From Erythrobacter sp. SDW2 (GTDB lineage Bacteria > Pseudomonadota > Alphaproteobacteria > Sphingomonadales > Sphingomonadaceae), in the NCBI RefSeq assembly GCF_021431965.1, contig NZ_CP090370.1:2108001-2172000 (forward strand): 64,000 nucleotides of DNA, in the 5' to 3' direction. Under the pieces are notes generated by a model that saw nothing but the letters and a program-made list of their open reading frames with translations, was not told the origin of the DNA and searched no databases. A program made the position numbers and the translations under genes. The stretch's first letter is position 1. Each line of letters opens with the position of its first letter. Shown here piece after piece: positions 52,345 through 61,433 of this stretch.

Positions 52345-53224
52345 AGCCACGCGGCGCCACCGACATGTGATCTTCGCCATCGAGGACTTCGGAGTTCAGT
52401 TCGAGGCCGGGATAATTCCTGGCTTCGAGCATGCCGGCGAAGGTCGCGTTGTCGGCCACCATGTCGACTTCCTGCATGTAGCGCCGGTCGCCGACGCGTA
52501 GTGCCTCGAACTCGCCGACATACATGTAAACGTCGGCATTGATGTTCTGGCGCACACCCAGCAGTGCAGGAGCTGCCTTGATCAGGTGCTTCTTGTCGAA
52601 CCAGAACGATGGGCTGCCAAGCAGATAGCCGCTGAACATCCCGGGTTGTGTGAGCAGGATCTGCGCCCCGAGCAGTCCGCCATAGGAATGGCCGACGTAG
52701 ATCCGCCGGTCGGGCAGCGTGCGCCATTTGCCCTCGACGTAAGGCAAGACCGCATCGCGCAGGTAATCGCGATAGGCCAGGCCTTGGCCGTGGACAGCTC
52801 CGGCAGGAGCGTCGCTCGCCCCCCGCTCCGATGGCGTGTAGTCGCGGCGGCGGCTCGCCATGGTGTCTTCGCCGACAGCGTAGGACAGGCCGACCAGGAT
52901 GAATTCCTCGACCTTCGGCCCCGCCCCGTTCATGCGGCGGCCGATGAGGCGCAGCATGGGAAAGCCGTAATCGGCATCGGTGACATAGACGACGGGATAA
53001 CGCTTATCCGGGTTGGCGTCGTAGCTCGGCGGGAGACTCACGTAGATCTGGTATTCGATCCCGCGCTTGGCATCGTCGATCTGGTGAACTTCGCTGCCGA
53101 GCAATTCGTAAGGCGCGCCGCCAGCGCGCTGTGAAGGCGCTTCGTTCGTTCCAGAGATGGCTTTCATGCCGCCGCACGCCAGAAGGCTGGCGGCCAACAG
53201 GCCGGCCAAAGCGATTTTTCCCAT
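52295..53224 (-). CDS. Putative esterase (alpha/beta hydrolase, Fes/esterase-D type) lipoprotein
   Basis: 309 residues starting MGKIALAGLLAASLLACGG, a lipoprotein signal with a plausible lipobox cysteine near 17. The esterase domain has nucleophile motif GHSYGG and a C-terminal GEDHMSV with the likely catalytic His. Relatives include ferric-siderophore esterases and other PF00756 enzymes, so a role at the envelope is likely but the ester is unknown. It lies between tsf and pyrH on their strand, ending in a 50-bp convergent overlap. Confidence 0.85.
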   Translation of the reverse strand: MGKIALAGLLAASLLACGGMKAISGTNEAPSQRAGGAPYELLGSEVHQIDDAKRGIEYQIYVSLPPSYDANPDKRYPVVYVTDADYGFPMLRLIGRRMNGAGPKVEEFILVGLSYAVGEDTMASRRRDYTPSERGASDAPAGAVHGQGLAYRDYLRDAVLPYVEGKWRTLPDRRIYVGHSYGGLLGAQILLTQPGMFSGYLLGSPSFWFDKKHLIKAAPALLGVRQNINADVYMYVGEFEALRVGDRRYMQEVDMVADNATFAGMLEARNYPGLELNSEVLDGEDHMSVAPRGFTRGLLRLLPAIQASR

Positions 53225-53285
53225 TTTGCCCCGTCCAGTGATGTTCAACGTTCCGGGCCCGGTTAAAGGCAGGCGCGAAAACGAC

Positions 53286-53319
53286 AACGGGGCGGGTGTG
53301 CTGCTACACCCGCCCCGTT
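53286..53319 (-). terminator. Strong hairpin terminator after tsf
   Basis: A perfect 14-bp stem (AACGGGGCGGGTGT and its complement) with a 6-nt loop lies 26 bp after the tsf stop, followed on the minus strand by TGTCGTTTTCG. On the plus strand it is followed by CTGTTTTTC. It separates rpsB-tsf from the downstream genes, so pyrH must have its own promoter. Confidence 0.85.
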
Positions 53320-53344
53320 CTGTTTTTCGGACGAACCGAGCGGC

Positions 53345-54268
53345 TTAGCCGGCGACAGCGGCCGCCACTTCCGCAGCAAAGTCGCTTTCTTCCTTCTCGA
53401 TGCCTTCGCCGAGCTGGAAGCGGACGTAGTCCTTCAGCACGATGGCCGAACCGGCGTCCTTGGCGGCCTGGGCCACGACGTCGGCAATGGTAGTCTTGCC
53501 GTCGATCACGAAGATCTGGCTGAGGAGCGCGTTCTCCTTGGCGAACTTCTTGATCGCGCCGTCGACCATCTTTTCCTGCACGTCGGCGGGCTTGCCGCTT
53601 TCGGCAGCCTTCTCGGCCGCGATCTTGCGTTCGCGGGCGATCAGGTCGGCGTCGAGGCCGTCGGCGTCGAGCGCCAGCGGGAAGGCGGCGGCGATGTGCA
53701 TCGCCAGCTGCTTGCCGAGGCCGGTGAGGACTTCGGGATTGGCTTCGCTTTCGAGCGCGACCAGCACGCCGATCTTGCCGAGGTTCGGCGCGGCAGCGTT
53801 GTGCATGTAAGGCACGACCACGCCCTGCGAGACCGAAACGGTCTTCATGCGGCGAACCTGCTGGTTCTCGCCGATGGTGGCGACGTTGTTGGTCAGCTTG
53901 TCCATCACAGTGCCGCCATCAGGATAGGCAGCGGCCTTGAGCGCCTCGATATCGTCGCCGCCCAGGCCCAGCGCGACTGCGGTGGTCTTGCGGACGAAAT
54001 CCTGGAACTGCTCGTTCTTGGCGACGAAGTCGGTTTCCGAGTTCACTTCGACGGCGACGGCCTTGGTGCCTTCAACGGCGACGCCGACGAGGCCTTCCGC
54101 AGCGGTGCGGCTCGACTTCTTCTGGACGGCTGCGAGGCCCTTGGCGCGCAGGGCATCGATCGCGGCTTCGATGTCGCCATTGGTCTCTTCGAGAGCCTTC
54201 TTGGCGTCCATCATGCCCGCGCCCGAAAGCTCGCGCAGTTTCTTCACATCAGCGGCGGTGAAAGCCAT
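53345..54268 (-). CDS. tsf: Translation elongation factor Ts
   Basis: 307 residues. The N-terminal helix motif [16 protein letters not shown] and the core [15 protein letters not shown] region, which contact EF-Tu, are clear. It exchanges GDP for GTP on EF-Tu. It follows rpsB by 107 bp with a hairpin between, and a strong terminator follows. Confidence 0.98.
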   Translation of the reverse strand: MAFTAADVKKLRELSGAGMMDAKKALEETNGDIEAAIDALRAKGLAAVQKKSSRTAAEGLVGVAVEGTKAVAVEVNSETDFVAKNEQFQDFVRKTTAVALGLGGDDIEALKAAAYPDGGTVMDKLTNNVATIGENQQVRRMKTVSVSQGVVVPYMHNAAAPNLGKIGVLVALESEANPEVLTGLGKQLAMHIAAAFPLALDADGLDADLIARERKIAAEKAAESGKPADVQEKMVDGAIKKFAKENALLSQIFVIDGKTTIADVVAQAAKDAGSAIVLKDYVRFQLGEGIEKEESDFAAEVAAAVAG

Positions 54269-54317
54269 GATACAATTCCTTCGTGATCCCCGGGGGGATT
54301 ATCTGGGGGGGGTAAGC

Positions 54318-54342
54318 GCCCGGACCGAGCTTCGATCCGGGC
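54318..54342 (-). promoter_or_regulatory. Hairpin in the rpsB-tsf intergenic region
   Basis: GCCCGGA and TCCGGGC form a perfect 7-bp stem with an 11-nt loop between rpsB and tsf, with no U-tract. It may act as a partial terminator or processing site setting the S2 to EF-Ts ratio. Confidence 0.45.
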
Positions 54343-54375
54343 CGCTAGAGCGGGTTTGTGTCGCTGCGGCGACGC

Positions 54376-55116
54376 TCAGGCGTCGACAGCTTCCTCAACC
54401 GGCGGGTTTTCCATGTCGCCGACGTCGGCACCGCGACCGCCGTGACGCTTCGCCGCCTGGGCGAAGGCGTCGCAATAGAGGCGCACGGCACGGGCTGCGT
54501 CATCATTGCCCGGAACCGGGAAGGCGATGCCGCTCGGATCGACATTGCTGTCGAGGATGCCGACCACGGGAATACCGAGCACATTGGCTTCCTTGATGGC
54601 GAGATCTTCCTTGTTGGCGTCGATCAAGATCATCACGTCGGGCACACCGCCCATGTCACGGATGCCGCCGAGCGAAAGGTTCAGCTTGTCACGCTCACGG
54701 GTGAGGTTGAGCACTTCCTTCTTGGTCAGGCCGCTGGTGTCGCCTGAAAGCTGCTCTTCCAGCGTCTTGAGGCGCTTGATCGAGCCCGAGATGGTCTTCC
54801 AGTTGGTGAGCATCCCGCCCAGCCAGCGGTGGTTGACGAAGTGCTGGCCCGAGGCGCGGGCGGCCTCGGCGATCGGCTCCTGCGCCTGGCGCTTGGTGCC
54901 GACGAACAGGACCTTGCCGCCAGCGGCAGCGGTCGAAGCGACGAAGTCGAGCGCACGCGCCATCAGCGGCACGGTCTGCGACAGGTCGATGATGTGGACA
55001 CCGTTGCGCGCGCCGAAGATGTACGGCTTCATGCGCGGGTTCCAGCGGTGGGTCTGGTGGCCGAAGTGTGCGCCGGCCTCGATCAGTTGCTGCATCGTGA
55101 CGGTAGGAGCCGCCAT
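54376..55116 (-). CDS. rpsB: 30S ribosomal protein S2
   Basis: 246 residues from the ATG at 55116 ([20 protein letters not shown]). An AGGA site lies 8 nt upstream; an ATG two codons earlier is less well spaced. The family segments [17 protein letters not shown] and [14 protein letters not shown] are complete. It heads the rpsB-tsf operon. Confidence 0.97.
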   Translation of the reverse strand: MAAPTVTMQQLIEAGAHFGHQTHRWNPRMKPYIFGARNGVHIIDLSQTVPLMARALDFVASTAAAGGKVLFVGTKRQAQEPIAEAARASGQHFVNHRWLGGMLTNWKTISGSIKRLKTLEEQLSGDTSGLTKKEVLNLTRERDKLNLSLGGIRDMGGVPDVMILIDANKEDLAIKEANVLGIPVVGILDSNVDPSGIAFPVPGNDDAARAVRLYCDAFAQAAKRHGGRGADVGDMENPPVEEAVDA

Positions 55117-55454
55117 AGTCATATTCCTTTCCGGTTGTGCCTCTGGAAAGCTGGAACCGTGCGGGTCTCCCGCTGCGGCACCGGTATGTGTGCTTTCCAT
55201 GTGGATTTCCGCTGCTGGAAAGTGCGGGATGCACTCGCCGAACTGCGGATGCGCGCGCCCTTAGAGGGCAATGAGGGAAAAATCCAGCACCAATTTGCCG
55301 CAGGAAAAACGCGATTCACCTTGTTCCGCGCTTGACAGAGCGGAACAAATCAGGAACAAGGGGATCATTCAGGACCCCGACAGCGTTTCGCTCGTTATCC
55401 CTGAGATATCCACAACCTGTCAACAGGCTTGTGGGCAGACCGGAAAGACTGACC
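55117..55454. other. 338-bp divergent intergenic region, rpsB / SOS-box gene
   Basis: No gene is seen here. The left part must hold the rpsB promoter and leader on the minus strand, though I cannot point to clear -35 and -10 boxes. The right part (from 55321) holds a TTGACA box, a LexA site and a 9-bp inverted repeat for the plus-strand small gene. About 90 nt of leader precede that gene. Confidence 0.6.
55321..55360 (+). promoter_or_regulatory. Promoter with LexA (SOS) box
   Basis: TTGACA (55332-55337) is followed after 17 bp by AACAAG, a possible -10. Between them lies GAAC-AAATCAG-GAAC (55343-55357), an exact match to the alphaproteobacterial LexA consensus GAAC-N7-GAAC (GTTC-N7-GTTC on the other strand). 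An inverted repeat TTGTTCCGC/GCGGAACAA brackets the -35. Bound LexA would block polymerase. Confidence 0.7.
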
Positions 55455-55691
55455 ATGCTGACTGTTTCGCTCGTGACGCTGTTTGTTCTCGCTGCCGCCG
55501 CATCCGTGCTGGTGCTGGCGGATTCTTGGCTCCGCGGGACCTCTGCCTATCGCTCGCTCACGCTCGAGCGCTCGCGCATCGCGGCGCAGGAATGCGCTGC
55601 GCGGGTGGTCACCTTTTCGGTGTGGACGGGGGAACACGCCCCCAATCGGGCGGCTATGCGTCCCGCTGCGACGCTTCACGTTGCCGCTTGA
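55455..55691 (+). CDS. Small single-pass membrane protein behind an SOS box (unknown)
   Basis: 78 residues. The first 22 (MLTVSLVTLFVLAAAASVLV...) form one membrane helix; the rest is basic and polar with one Cys and no recognised domain. A GGAAAG site lies 8 nt before the ATG. It sits about 100 bp after an exact LexA box on a promoter-like sequence. In Caulobacter, SOS and DNA damage induce tiny inner-membrane division inhibitors (SidA, DidA), so a similar role is conceivable, but I see no sequence likeness that proves it. Its last 38 bp overlap the end of pssA on the other strand. Confidence 0.65.
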   Translation: MLTVSLVTLFVLAAAASVLVLADSWLRGTSAYRSLTLERSRIAAQECAARVVTFSVWTGEHAPNRAAMRPAATLHVAA

Positions 55692-56469
55692 CCCGGCCAT
55701 AGCGCACTAGCGCCAGCGGCATGAGGGCAAGGTAACCGATACAGATTACGGCCAGCGTCCACCACGGTTCGACCAGCAGAGCCGCAAATGTGAGGCCTGC
55801 AACGAAGATAACTTCCAGCCTGATCGAGCGGCGCGGACGAAGCGAATTCCAGCTGAAGGTCGCCATGTTGGAGATCATCAGCATCGCGATGAGCGCCATC
55901 CACGGACCTACCAGCAGCGGCTCGCGGAACGCCTCTTCGCCCGTTGCCAGCCAGAGAAACACCGGCGTAAAGGCCAAACCTGCCCCGGCGGGTGCTGGCA
56001 CCCCGGTCAGGAAACCGGCCGACTTGTGCGGCTGTTCATCGACGTCGATCTGCGCGTTGAATCGCGCCAAGCGCAAGGCGCATGCGATGGCATAGGCCAG
56101 CGCCGCGAACCATCCCAGCCGGGGTATCTCCTGCAGCGACCAGAGATAAAGCATGATCGCAGGCGCCATGCCGAACGAAAGCGAATCCGCCAGACTGTCA
56201 AGCTCCGCCCCGAAGCGGCTTTGTGCCTTGAGCAGCCGCGCGATGCGCCCGTCCATGCCGTCGAGCACGCCTGCAATAACGATGGCCATCACGGCCGAGG
56301 CCCATTCGCCGGCAATGGCAAAACGGATGCCGGTCAATCCCGCGCACAAAGCGGCGACGGTGATTGCATTGGGTAGAACAGCCCGTAGCGTCAGCCCTCT
56401 GCCCCGCCCGCGTACCGGCAGCTCGTCCTCGGCCGACTTGGGTCCGAGACGGTCGCCATCATTGCTCAC
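55654..56469 (-). CDS. pssA: CDP-diacylglycerol-serine O-phosphatidyltransferase
   Basis: 271 residues from a GTG overlapping the psd stop by 4 bp. Several membrane helices; the CDP-alcohol phosphotransferase motif starts at DGMDGRIAR and continues G-AEL-DSLAD with all Asp residues. It makes phosphatidylserine, the substrate of the coupled psd product. It follows psd, as in many alphaproteobacteria. Confidence 0.95.
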   Translation of the reverse strand: MSNDGDRLGPKSAEDELPVRGRGRGLTLRAVLPNAITVAALCAGLTGIRFAIAGEWASAVMAIVIAGVLDGMDGRIARLLKAQSRFGAELDSLADSLSFGMAPAIMLYLWSLQEIPRLGWFAALAYAIACALRLARFNAQIDVDEQPHKSAGFLTGVPAPAGAGLAFTPVFLWLATGEEAFREPLLVGPWMALIAMLMISNMATFSWNSLRPRRSIRLEVIFVAGLTFAALLVEPWWTLAVICIGYLALMPLALVRYGRVKRQREASQRDA

Positions 56470-57215
56470 TGGGCGCAACCCTCGAGCAATCGTTCCTCGC
56501 CTACGCGGGCAAGAATCGTCTCGCCGGCGATGACCTTCTGGCCCAGAATAACTTCCGGCCCGGTCCCGGCCGGAAGATAGACATCGACCCGGCTGCCGAA
56601 CCGGATCAGCCCGATCCGCTGGCCCACGGCAACAATGTCACCCGCTTTGACGAACGGCACGATCCGGCGCGCGACCAGTCCGGCAATCTGGGTGAAGCCG
56701 ATCCGGAGTCCGTCGGAGCGGGTAACGAGCAGGTGCTGCCGCTCGTTTTCTTCGCTTGCCTTGTCGAGATCGGCGTTGAGGAACTTGCCCGGCACATAAA
56801 CCAGCCGGCTGACCTGCCCGGCAATCGGCGAGCGGTTGATGTGGACGTCGAACACGCTCATGAAAATCGAGATCCGGGTCAAAGGCTCTGTGCCGAGCCC
56901 GGGATTGCCTGCAGCATCCTCGCCCGCCAGTTCGGGCGGTGGCGGTACCACGCTGATCAGCGAGACCAGCCCGTCGGCAGGCGAAACAATCGCTCTCTCG
57001 TCCTGCGGCACGACCCGTTCGGGATCACGGAAGAAGGCGAGTACCCCCAGTGTAAGGAAGCCAAGCGGCCAGGCAATCGTCTCCCAGGCGAACAGCGCGG
57101 TGATGACCGCGACAATCGCTACGACGATGCCGAATTTGCGCCCTTCGGGGTGGATTGCGGGCCAGCTCCAGCCAGCCTCGCCGCGACCTTTGTTGTCGAG
57201 CAGATCTTTTGCCAT
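56466..57215 (-). CDS. psd: Phosphatidylserine decarboxylase proenzyme
   Basis: 249 residues. Two N-terminal membrane segments (about 30-65), PADG and DVHINRSP motifs, and the self-cleavage site FGS in [12 protein letters not shown], where the serine becomes the pyruvoyl group. This is the short alphaproteobacterial type. It makes phosphatidylethanolamine. The ATG at 57215 has an AGGTG site upstream; a GTG three codons earlier is the alternative. A FabH-like gene lies 38 bp upstream on the same strand. Confidence 0.95.
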   Translation of the reverse strand: MAKDLLDNKGRGEAGWSWPAIHPEGRKFGIVVAIVAVITALFAWETIAWPLGFLTLGVLAFFRDPERVVPQDERAIVSPADGLVSLISVVPPPPELAGEDAAGNPGLGTEPLTRISIFMSVFDVHINRSPIAGQVSRLVYVPGKFLNADLDKASEENERQHLLVTRSDGLRIGFTQIAGLVARRIVPFVKAGDIVAVGQRIGLIRFGSRVDVYLPAGTGPEVILGQKVIAGETILARVGEERLLEGCAQ

Positions 57216-57253
57216 GGACGTCACCTAGGGTGGTGGAATGTAACCAGCAACCC

Positions 57254-58384
57254 CTAGCCTGCCTTGCGCACAAACACCGTCCCCGCTGAATAGCCAGCGC
57301 CGAAGGAGCAGATCAGCCCGATGTCGCCGACCGCAAGGTCCTGCGAATGCTGGTGAAAAGCGATGATCGAGCCTGCGCTGGAGGTGTTGGCAAAAGTGTC
57401 CAGCACCGTGGGGCTTTCGTCCTCGTTTGCCTCGTGCCCCAGCACCCTTTGGGCGATCAGACGGTTCATCCCGGCATTGGCCTGGTGCAGCCAAAGCCGC
57501 CGCAGCGAACTCGGCTCGATCCCGAGTCGGCCCGATTCCTCGACGATCATCTGCGCCACCATCGGCACCACTTCCTTGAACACCTTGCGCCCTTCCTGGA
57601 CGAACAGCTTGTCAGGCGTACCGATCGTTTCAGGTGCTGCGCGGTTGAGAAAGCCGAAGTTGTTTCGGATATTGTTGGAGAAGACCGTCTTCAGCTTGGT
57701 GCCGAGGATGTCCCAATGGTCCGCCGGGGCGATCGAGGCGTCTTCGACCAGCACCGCCGTGGCCACGTCGCCAAAGATAAAGTGGCTGTCACGGTCGCGC
57801 CAGTTGAGGTGCCCGGAGGTAATCTCGGGGCTGACCACCAGCACGCTCTTCGCATTGCCTGCCCGGATGTAGTCTGCAGCGGTTTGAATGCCGAAGGTGG
57901 CCGAGGAGCAAGCGACGTTCATATCGAAGCCGAAGCCGTCGATGCCGAGCGCCTGCTGGATCTCGATCGCCATGGCGGGATAGGCGCGCTGCATATTCGA
58001 TGCGGCGCAGAGCACGGCGTCGACATCCTTGGCGTCGCGCCCGGCGCGCTCGAGCGCCTGTTGGCACGCCGCGACGCCGATCTCCGCCATGACAGACAGC
58101 TCGTCATTGCTCCGTTCGGGCAGACGCGGCTCCATGACATCGGGATCGATGATCGGCGCCTTGCTCATGACATAGCGCGACTTGATCCCGCTCGCCTTCT
58201 CGATGAATTCGACCGAGCTTTGGGTCAGGGGCTCAATCTCGCCGGCTTCAATCGCTTCGGCATGAGCGGCGTTGTGCTTGTCGACGAAGGCGTTGAACGC
58301 AGCGACCAGCTCTTCATTTGTGATCGATTCCGCCGGGGTAAAAAGGCCCGTGGCGGATATCACGGGTCGGCCTGTGGTTTCCAT
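57254..58384 (-). CDS. Beta-ketoacyl-ACP synthase III-like enzyme
   Basis: 376 residues, longer than housekeeping FabH (about 320). The Cys-His-Asn triad is in NVACSSATFG, WLHQANAGM and FANTSSAGS. The opening VISATGLFTPAESITNEELV resembles the Pseudomonas FabH-like group that uses medium-chain acyl-CoA rather than acetyl-CoA. It could prime fatty acid synthesis with beta-oxidation products. The ATG at 58384 is chosen by family length. It probably shares an operon with psd and pssA. Confidence 0.85.
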   Translation of the reverse strand: METTGRPVISATGLFTPAESITNEELVAAFNAFVDKHNAAHAEAIEAGEIEPLTQSSVEFIEKASGIKSRYVMSKAPIIDPDVMEPRLPERSNDELSVMAEIGVAACQQALERAGRDAKDVDAVLCAASNMQRAYPAMAIEIQQALGIDGFGFDMNVACSSATFGIQTAADYIRAGNAKSVLVVSPEITSGHLNWRDRDSHFIFGDVATAVLVEDASIAPADHWDILGTKLKTVFSNNIRNNFGFLNRAAPETIGTPDKLFVQEGRKVFKEVVPMVAQMIVEESGRLGIEPSSLRRLWLHQANAGMNRLIAQRVLGHEANEDESPTVLDTFANTSSAGSIIAFHQHSQDLAVGDIGLICSFGAGYSAGTVFVRKAG

Positions 58385-58486
58385 GCGGGCCTGACTAGTT
58401 GCGCGATTTGCCGCCGACAAGCGATTCTGTTGCATCAAACGAAACCGCCATTCACAGAGCGGTGCTGCAACCGGGAAGGATGATCG

Positions 58487-60385
58487 ATGAAGCTCGGCGC
58501 TTGCTATTACCCTGAGCATTGGCCGGAGGAACGCTGGCCGACCGATGCCCGCATGATGCGCGAGGCGGGGCTGATCCGCGTCCGTATCGGCGAGTTCGCC
58601 TGGAGCAGGATCGAGCCGGAACCCGGCCGGTTCGACTGGGACTGGCTTGATCGTGCTATCGACGTGCTGGCGAATGCCGGGCTTGAAATCATCCTTGGCA
58701 CCCCCACCGCCACACCGCCCAAGTGGCTGGTCGACCTTACGCCGGACATGGTGGCGCTCGACCGCAATGGTCGCCCGCGCGGCTTCGGCTCGCGGCGGCA
58801 CTATTGCTTCAGCCACACAGGTTATCGTGAGGAAGCAAAGCGCATCACCCGGGCTGTGGCCGACCGCTATGGCCAGCATCCCGCAGTCGTCGGCTGGCAG
58901 ACCGACAATGAGTATGGCTGCCACGATACCGTGCAGAGCTTTTCCCCGGCCGCGCGCGATGCCTTCCGGCAATGGCTGGCAGATCGCTATGACGCCATCG
59001 ATACGCTCAACTGCGCATGGGGCAATGTCTTCTGGAGCATGGAGTACCGCTCCTTCGACGAGATCGAGCTGCCCAACCTGACCGTGACCGAGGCCAATCC
59101 CTCACACTGGCTGGCGTTCCGCCGCTTCTCCTCGGACCAGGTGATGGCTTTCAATGCCGCACAGGTGGAGATCCTGCGCGAGCTATCACCCGGGCGCGAC
59201 ATTACCCACAACGCCATGGGGTTCTACACCGGCTACGATCACTTTGCCCTCGGGGCGCAGCTCGATGTGCTCGGGTGGGACAGCTACCCGCTCGGTTTTC
59301 TGGAACAATTCCGTTTCAGCGAGGAGGACAAGGTCACCTACGCCCGCACCGGCCACCCGGATATCGCCGCGTTTCACCACGATCTTTACCGCGGCTGCGC
59401 GAAAGGCGGGCGCTGGAGCGTGCTCGAGCAGCAACCCGGCCCCGTCAACTGGGCGCGCAACAATCCGGCTCCGCTGCCCGGCATGGTTCATCTGTGGACC
59501 ATGGAAGCGGCGGCGCATGGGGCCGAGATGCTGTGTTACTTCCGCTGGCGGCAGGCGCCGTTTGCGCAGGAGCAGATGCATGCGGGCCTGCTGCGACCCG
59601 ATGCCGAGCCTGCCCCGGCCTTCGCCGAAGCACGCCGGTCGTTCGAGGCGCTCGCAGCGCTGGGCAATCATGGCAAGCCGGTGAAGCAGGTGGCCATAGT
59701 CTTCTCCTATGATGCCGAATGGATCACCCAGATCCAGCCGCAGGGGCAGGATCTCTCGGCCTTGTGGGCTGCGTTCGAATGCTACTCTGCCTTGCGCGAA
59801 CGCGGTCTGAATGTGGACTTTGTTGCCCCTGCTGCACCGCTTGATGGTTACAAGCTGGTCGTCGTCCCTTGCTTGCCACATGCTCCTGACGCGATTGTCG
59901 CAGCGCTTGAGACGAGCAACGCACAAATCGTCATCGGCCCGCGTTCTGGCAGCAAGACAGCCGAACTGACCATCCCCGAAGGCCTCGCCCCGGGGCCCTT
60001 GCGCAAACTCGCCGGGGTCACGGTAAGCCGTAGCGAGAGTCTGCGTCCAGGTCTCGTCCATCGTGGTGATGGTTGGCAACTGACCCGCTGGCTCGACCAT
60101 GTCGAAGGGTCTGCCGAGGCAGAGCTGGTGTGCGAGGATGGCACCGTAGCCTGTTGGAAGAACGGCAGAATGCGCACCCTCGCAGGCTGGCCCGAGGATT
60201 CACTGATCCGGAAGGTGATTGGACTTACCCTTGCCGACGCTGGCATTGACGCTCCGGCCCTTCCCATGGGCCTGCGCCGGGTCACCACGCAGGCCGGGTC
60301 ATTCTGGTTCAACTACGGACCGCTAACAGTTGAAATCGAAGGAGCAGCTCTCGCCCGGGCGGAGTGGTGCTTCGTGCGAAACTGA
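58487..60385 (+). CDS. Beta-galactosidase, glycoside hydrolase family 42
   Basis: 632 residues: a TIM barrel beginning GACYYPEHWPEERW, then the trimerisation domain and a small beta domain. Acid/base Glu142 is in WQTDNEYG and nucleophile Glu314 in SVLEQQPGPVNW, matching Glu141/Glu312 of Thermus A4 beta-galactosidase. No signal peptide, so it acts on imported galactosides in the cytosol. No permease or regulator is adjacent. It diverges from the FabH-like gene and is followed by the oppositely oriented tRNA-Tyr. Confidence 0.95.
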   Translation: MKLGACYYPEHWPEERWPTDARMMREAGLIRVRIGEFAWSRIEPEPGRFDWDWLDRAIDVLANAGLEIILGTPTATPPKWLVDLTPDMVALDRNGRPRGFGSRRHYCFSHTGYREEAKRITRAVADRYGQHPAVVGWQTDNEYGCHDTVQSFSPAARDAFRQWLADRYDAIDTLNCAWGNVFWSMEYRSFDEIELPNLTVTEANPSHWLAFRRFSSDQVMAFNAAQVEILRELSPGRDITHNAMGFYTGYDHFALGAQLDVLGWDSYPLGFLEQFRFSEEDKVTYARTGHPDIAAFHHDLYRGCAKGGRWSVLEQQPGPVNWARNNPAPLPGMVHLWTMEAAAHGAEMLCYFRWRQAPFAQEQMHAGLLRPDAEPAPAFAEARRSFEALAALGNHGKPVKQVAIVFSYDAEWITQIQPQGQDLSALWAAFECYSALRERGLNVDFVAPAAPLDGYKLVVVPCLPHAPDAIVAALETSNAQIVIGPRSGSKTAELTIPEGLAPGPLRKLAGVTVSRSESLRPGLVHRGDGWQLTRWLDHVEGSAEAELVCEDGTVACWKNGRMRTLAGWPEDSLIRKVIGLTLADAGIDAPALPMGLRRVTTQAGSFWFNYGPLTVEIEGAALARAEWCFVRN

Positions 60386-60394
60386 GGGATGCGG

Positions 60395-60480
60395 TGGTGG
60401 ACAGGGACGGATTCGAACCATCGTACGCTTGCGCGGGCAGATTTACAGTCTGCTGCCTTTAACCACTCGGCCACCTGTCC
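60395..60480 (-). tRNA. tRNA-Tyr (anticodon GTA)
   Basis: An 86-nt class II tRNA on the minus strand. Acceptor GGACAGG pairs with CCTGTCC, A73 and CCA are encoded, the anticodon stem GCAGA/TCTGC encloses CTGTAAA with GTA, a long variable arm (CCGCGCAAGCG) follows, and the T arm carries GGTTCGAATCC. It starts right after the GH42 stop on the opposite strand. Confidence 0.95.
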
Positions 60481-60623
60481 ACATCGCATCATATTCGCGA
60501 GGAAATCGGGGCTCCGCGAGGGGCCCCGTTTGCCGAGAGGCGCCCCTTTGGCGAAGCGGCGCTTGCCTGTCAATGGGGCGACTGGCAGGGCGGCACAAAG
60601 AATCGCAAGGCAGGAAAGTTTGA

Positions 60624-61409
60624 ATGGCAAAGGGTGAACGCAAGAAGGCCATACGCGGGCGCGCCGGGCGGATGCAGGGCGGACGCGGCAGCGGGCGGCA
60701 TTCGCCCAACACCGTGCGCCTGTGGGGTCGCCACGCGGTGGAAGCCGCGCTGATGAACCCTGCCCGCTCGCACCGCAAGCTGTGGGCAACCCGCGAAGGG
60801 ATCGAGTCGCTCGATGGCGAACTGCCAGCCGATTTCCCGGTCGAGTATGCCGATGTGGCCGACCTTGCCCGCCTCGTCGCACGCGACGCGCCGCACCAGG
60901 GGCTGGTCCTAGAATGCGAACCGCTCGATGATGTCCACCTCGAGGACGTAATCGATGACGGTCGCCCGGTGGTGATCCTCGACCAGGTGACGGACCCTCA
61001 CAATGTCGGTGCCATCCTCCGCTCGGCCGCCGCATTCGATGCTGCTGCCATTGTCACGCAGGATCGCCATGCCCCGCCGGAATCCGGCGTCGTCGCTAAG
61101 TCAGCCTCTGGTGCGCTGGAACGCGTGCCATGGGTCCGCGTCGTCAACCTCGCCCGCACGCTGGAGGCGCTGGCCGAGCGCGGCTACTGGCGGATCGGCC
61201 TCACCGGCCATGCCGAGGCCACCTTGGCAGAAGCCCTTCCCGCAGGACGGGTCGCACTCGTGCTGGGTGCCGAGGGCGAGGGCATGCGTCACAACATCGA
61301 AGCGCATTGCGACGCCCTCGCCCGCCTGCCGATCAGTAACGCAATCGAAAGCCTCAACGTGTCCAATGCTGCCGCGATTGCACTTTACGCAGTCTCGACG
61401 CGCGATTAG
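60624..61409 (+). CDS. rlmB: 23S rRNA 2'-O-ribose methyltransferase, RlmB/TrmH family
   Basis: 261 residues. A basic N-terminal tail (about 1-28) precedes a substrate-binding domain (LWGRHAVEAALMNP) and the SPOUT knot domain with LDQVTDPHNVGAILRSAAAF, LVLGAEGEGM and the final SLNVSNAAAIALY. It probably methylates G2251 of 23S rRNA. The N-terminal tail is longer than in E. coli RlmB. Confidence 0.92.
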   Translation: MAKGERKKAIRGRAGRMQGGRGSGRHSPNTVRLWGRHAVEAALMNPARSHRKLWATREGIESLDGELPADFPVEYADVADLARLVARDAPHQGLVLECEPLDDVHLEDVIDDGRPVVILDQVTDPHNVGAILRSAAAFDAAAIVTQDRHAPPESGVVAKSASGALERVPWVRVVNLARTLEALAERGYWRIGLTGHAEATLAEALPAGRVALVLGAEGEGMRHNIEAHCDALARLPISNAIESLNVSNAAAIALYAVSTRD

Positions 61410-61433
61410 CCTCACGCGGCATCAGGGGAGCAC

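Noticed and set aside
55393-55406. Possible DnaA box near ATATCCACA
   Set aside because: Only one near-match to TTATCCACA is present, with no cluster, AT-rich region or replication gene nearby.
57254-58972. A 196-codon upstream extension of the FabH-like gene
   Set aside because: The extension runs into the GH42 gene on the other strand and past the FabH-like N-terminus that matches the family. The ATG at 58384 gives the right length.
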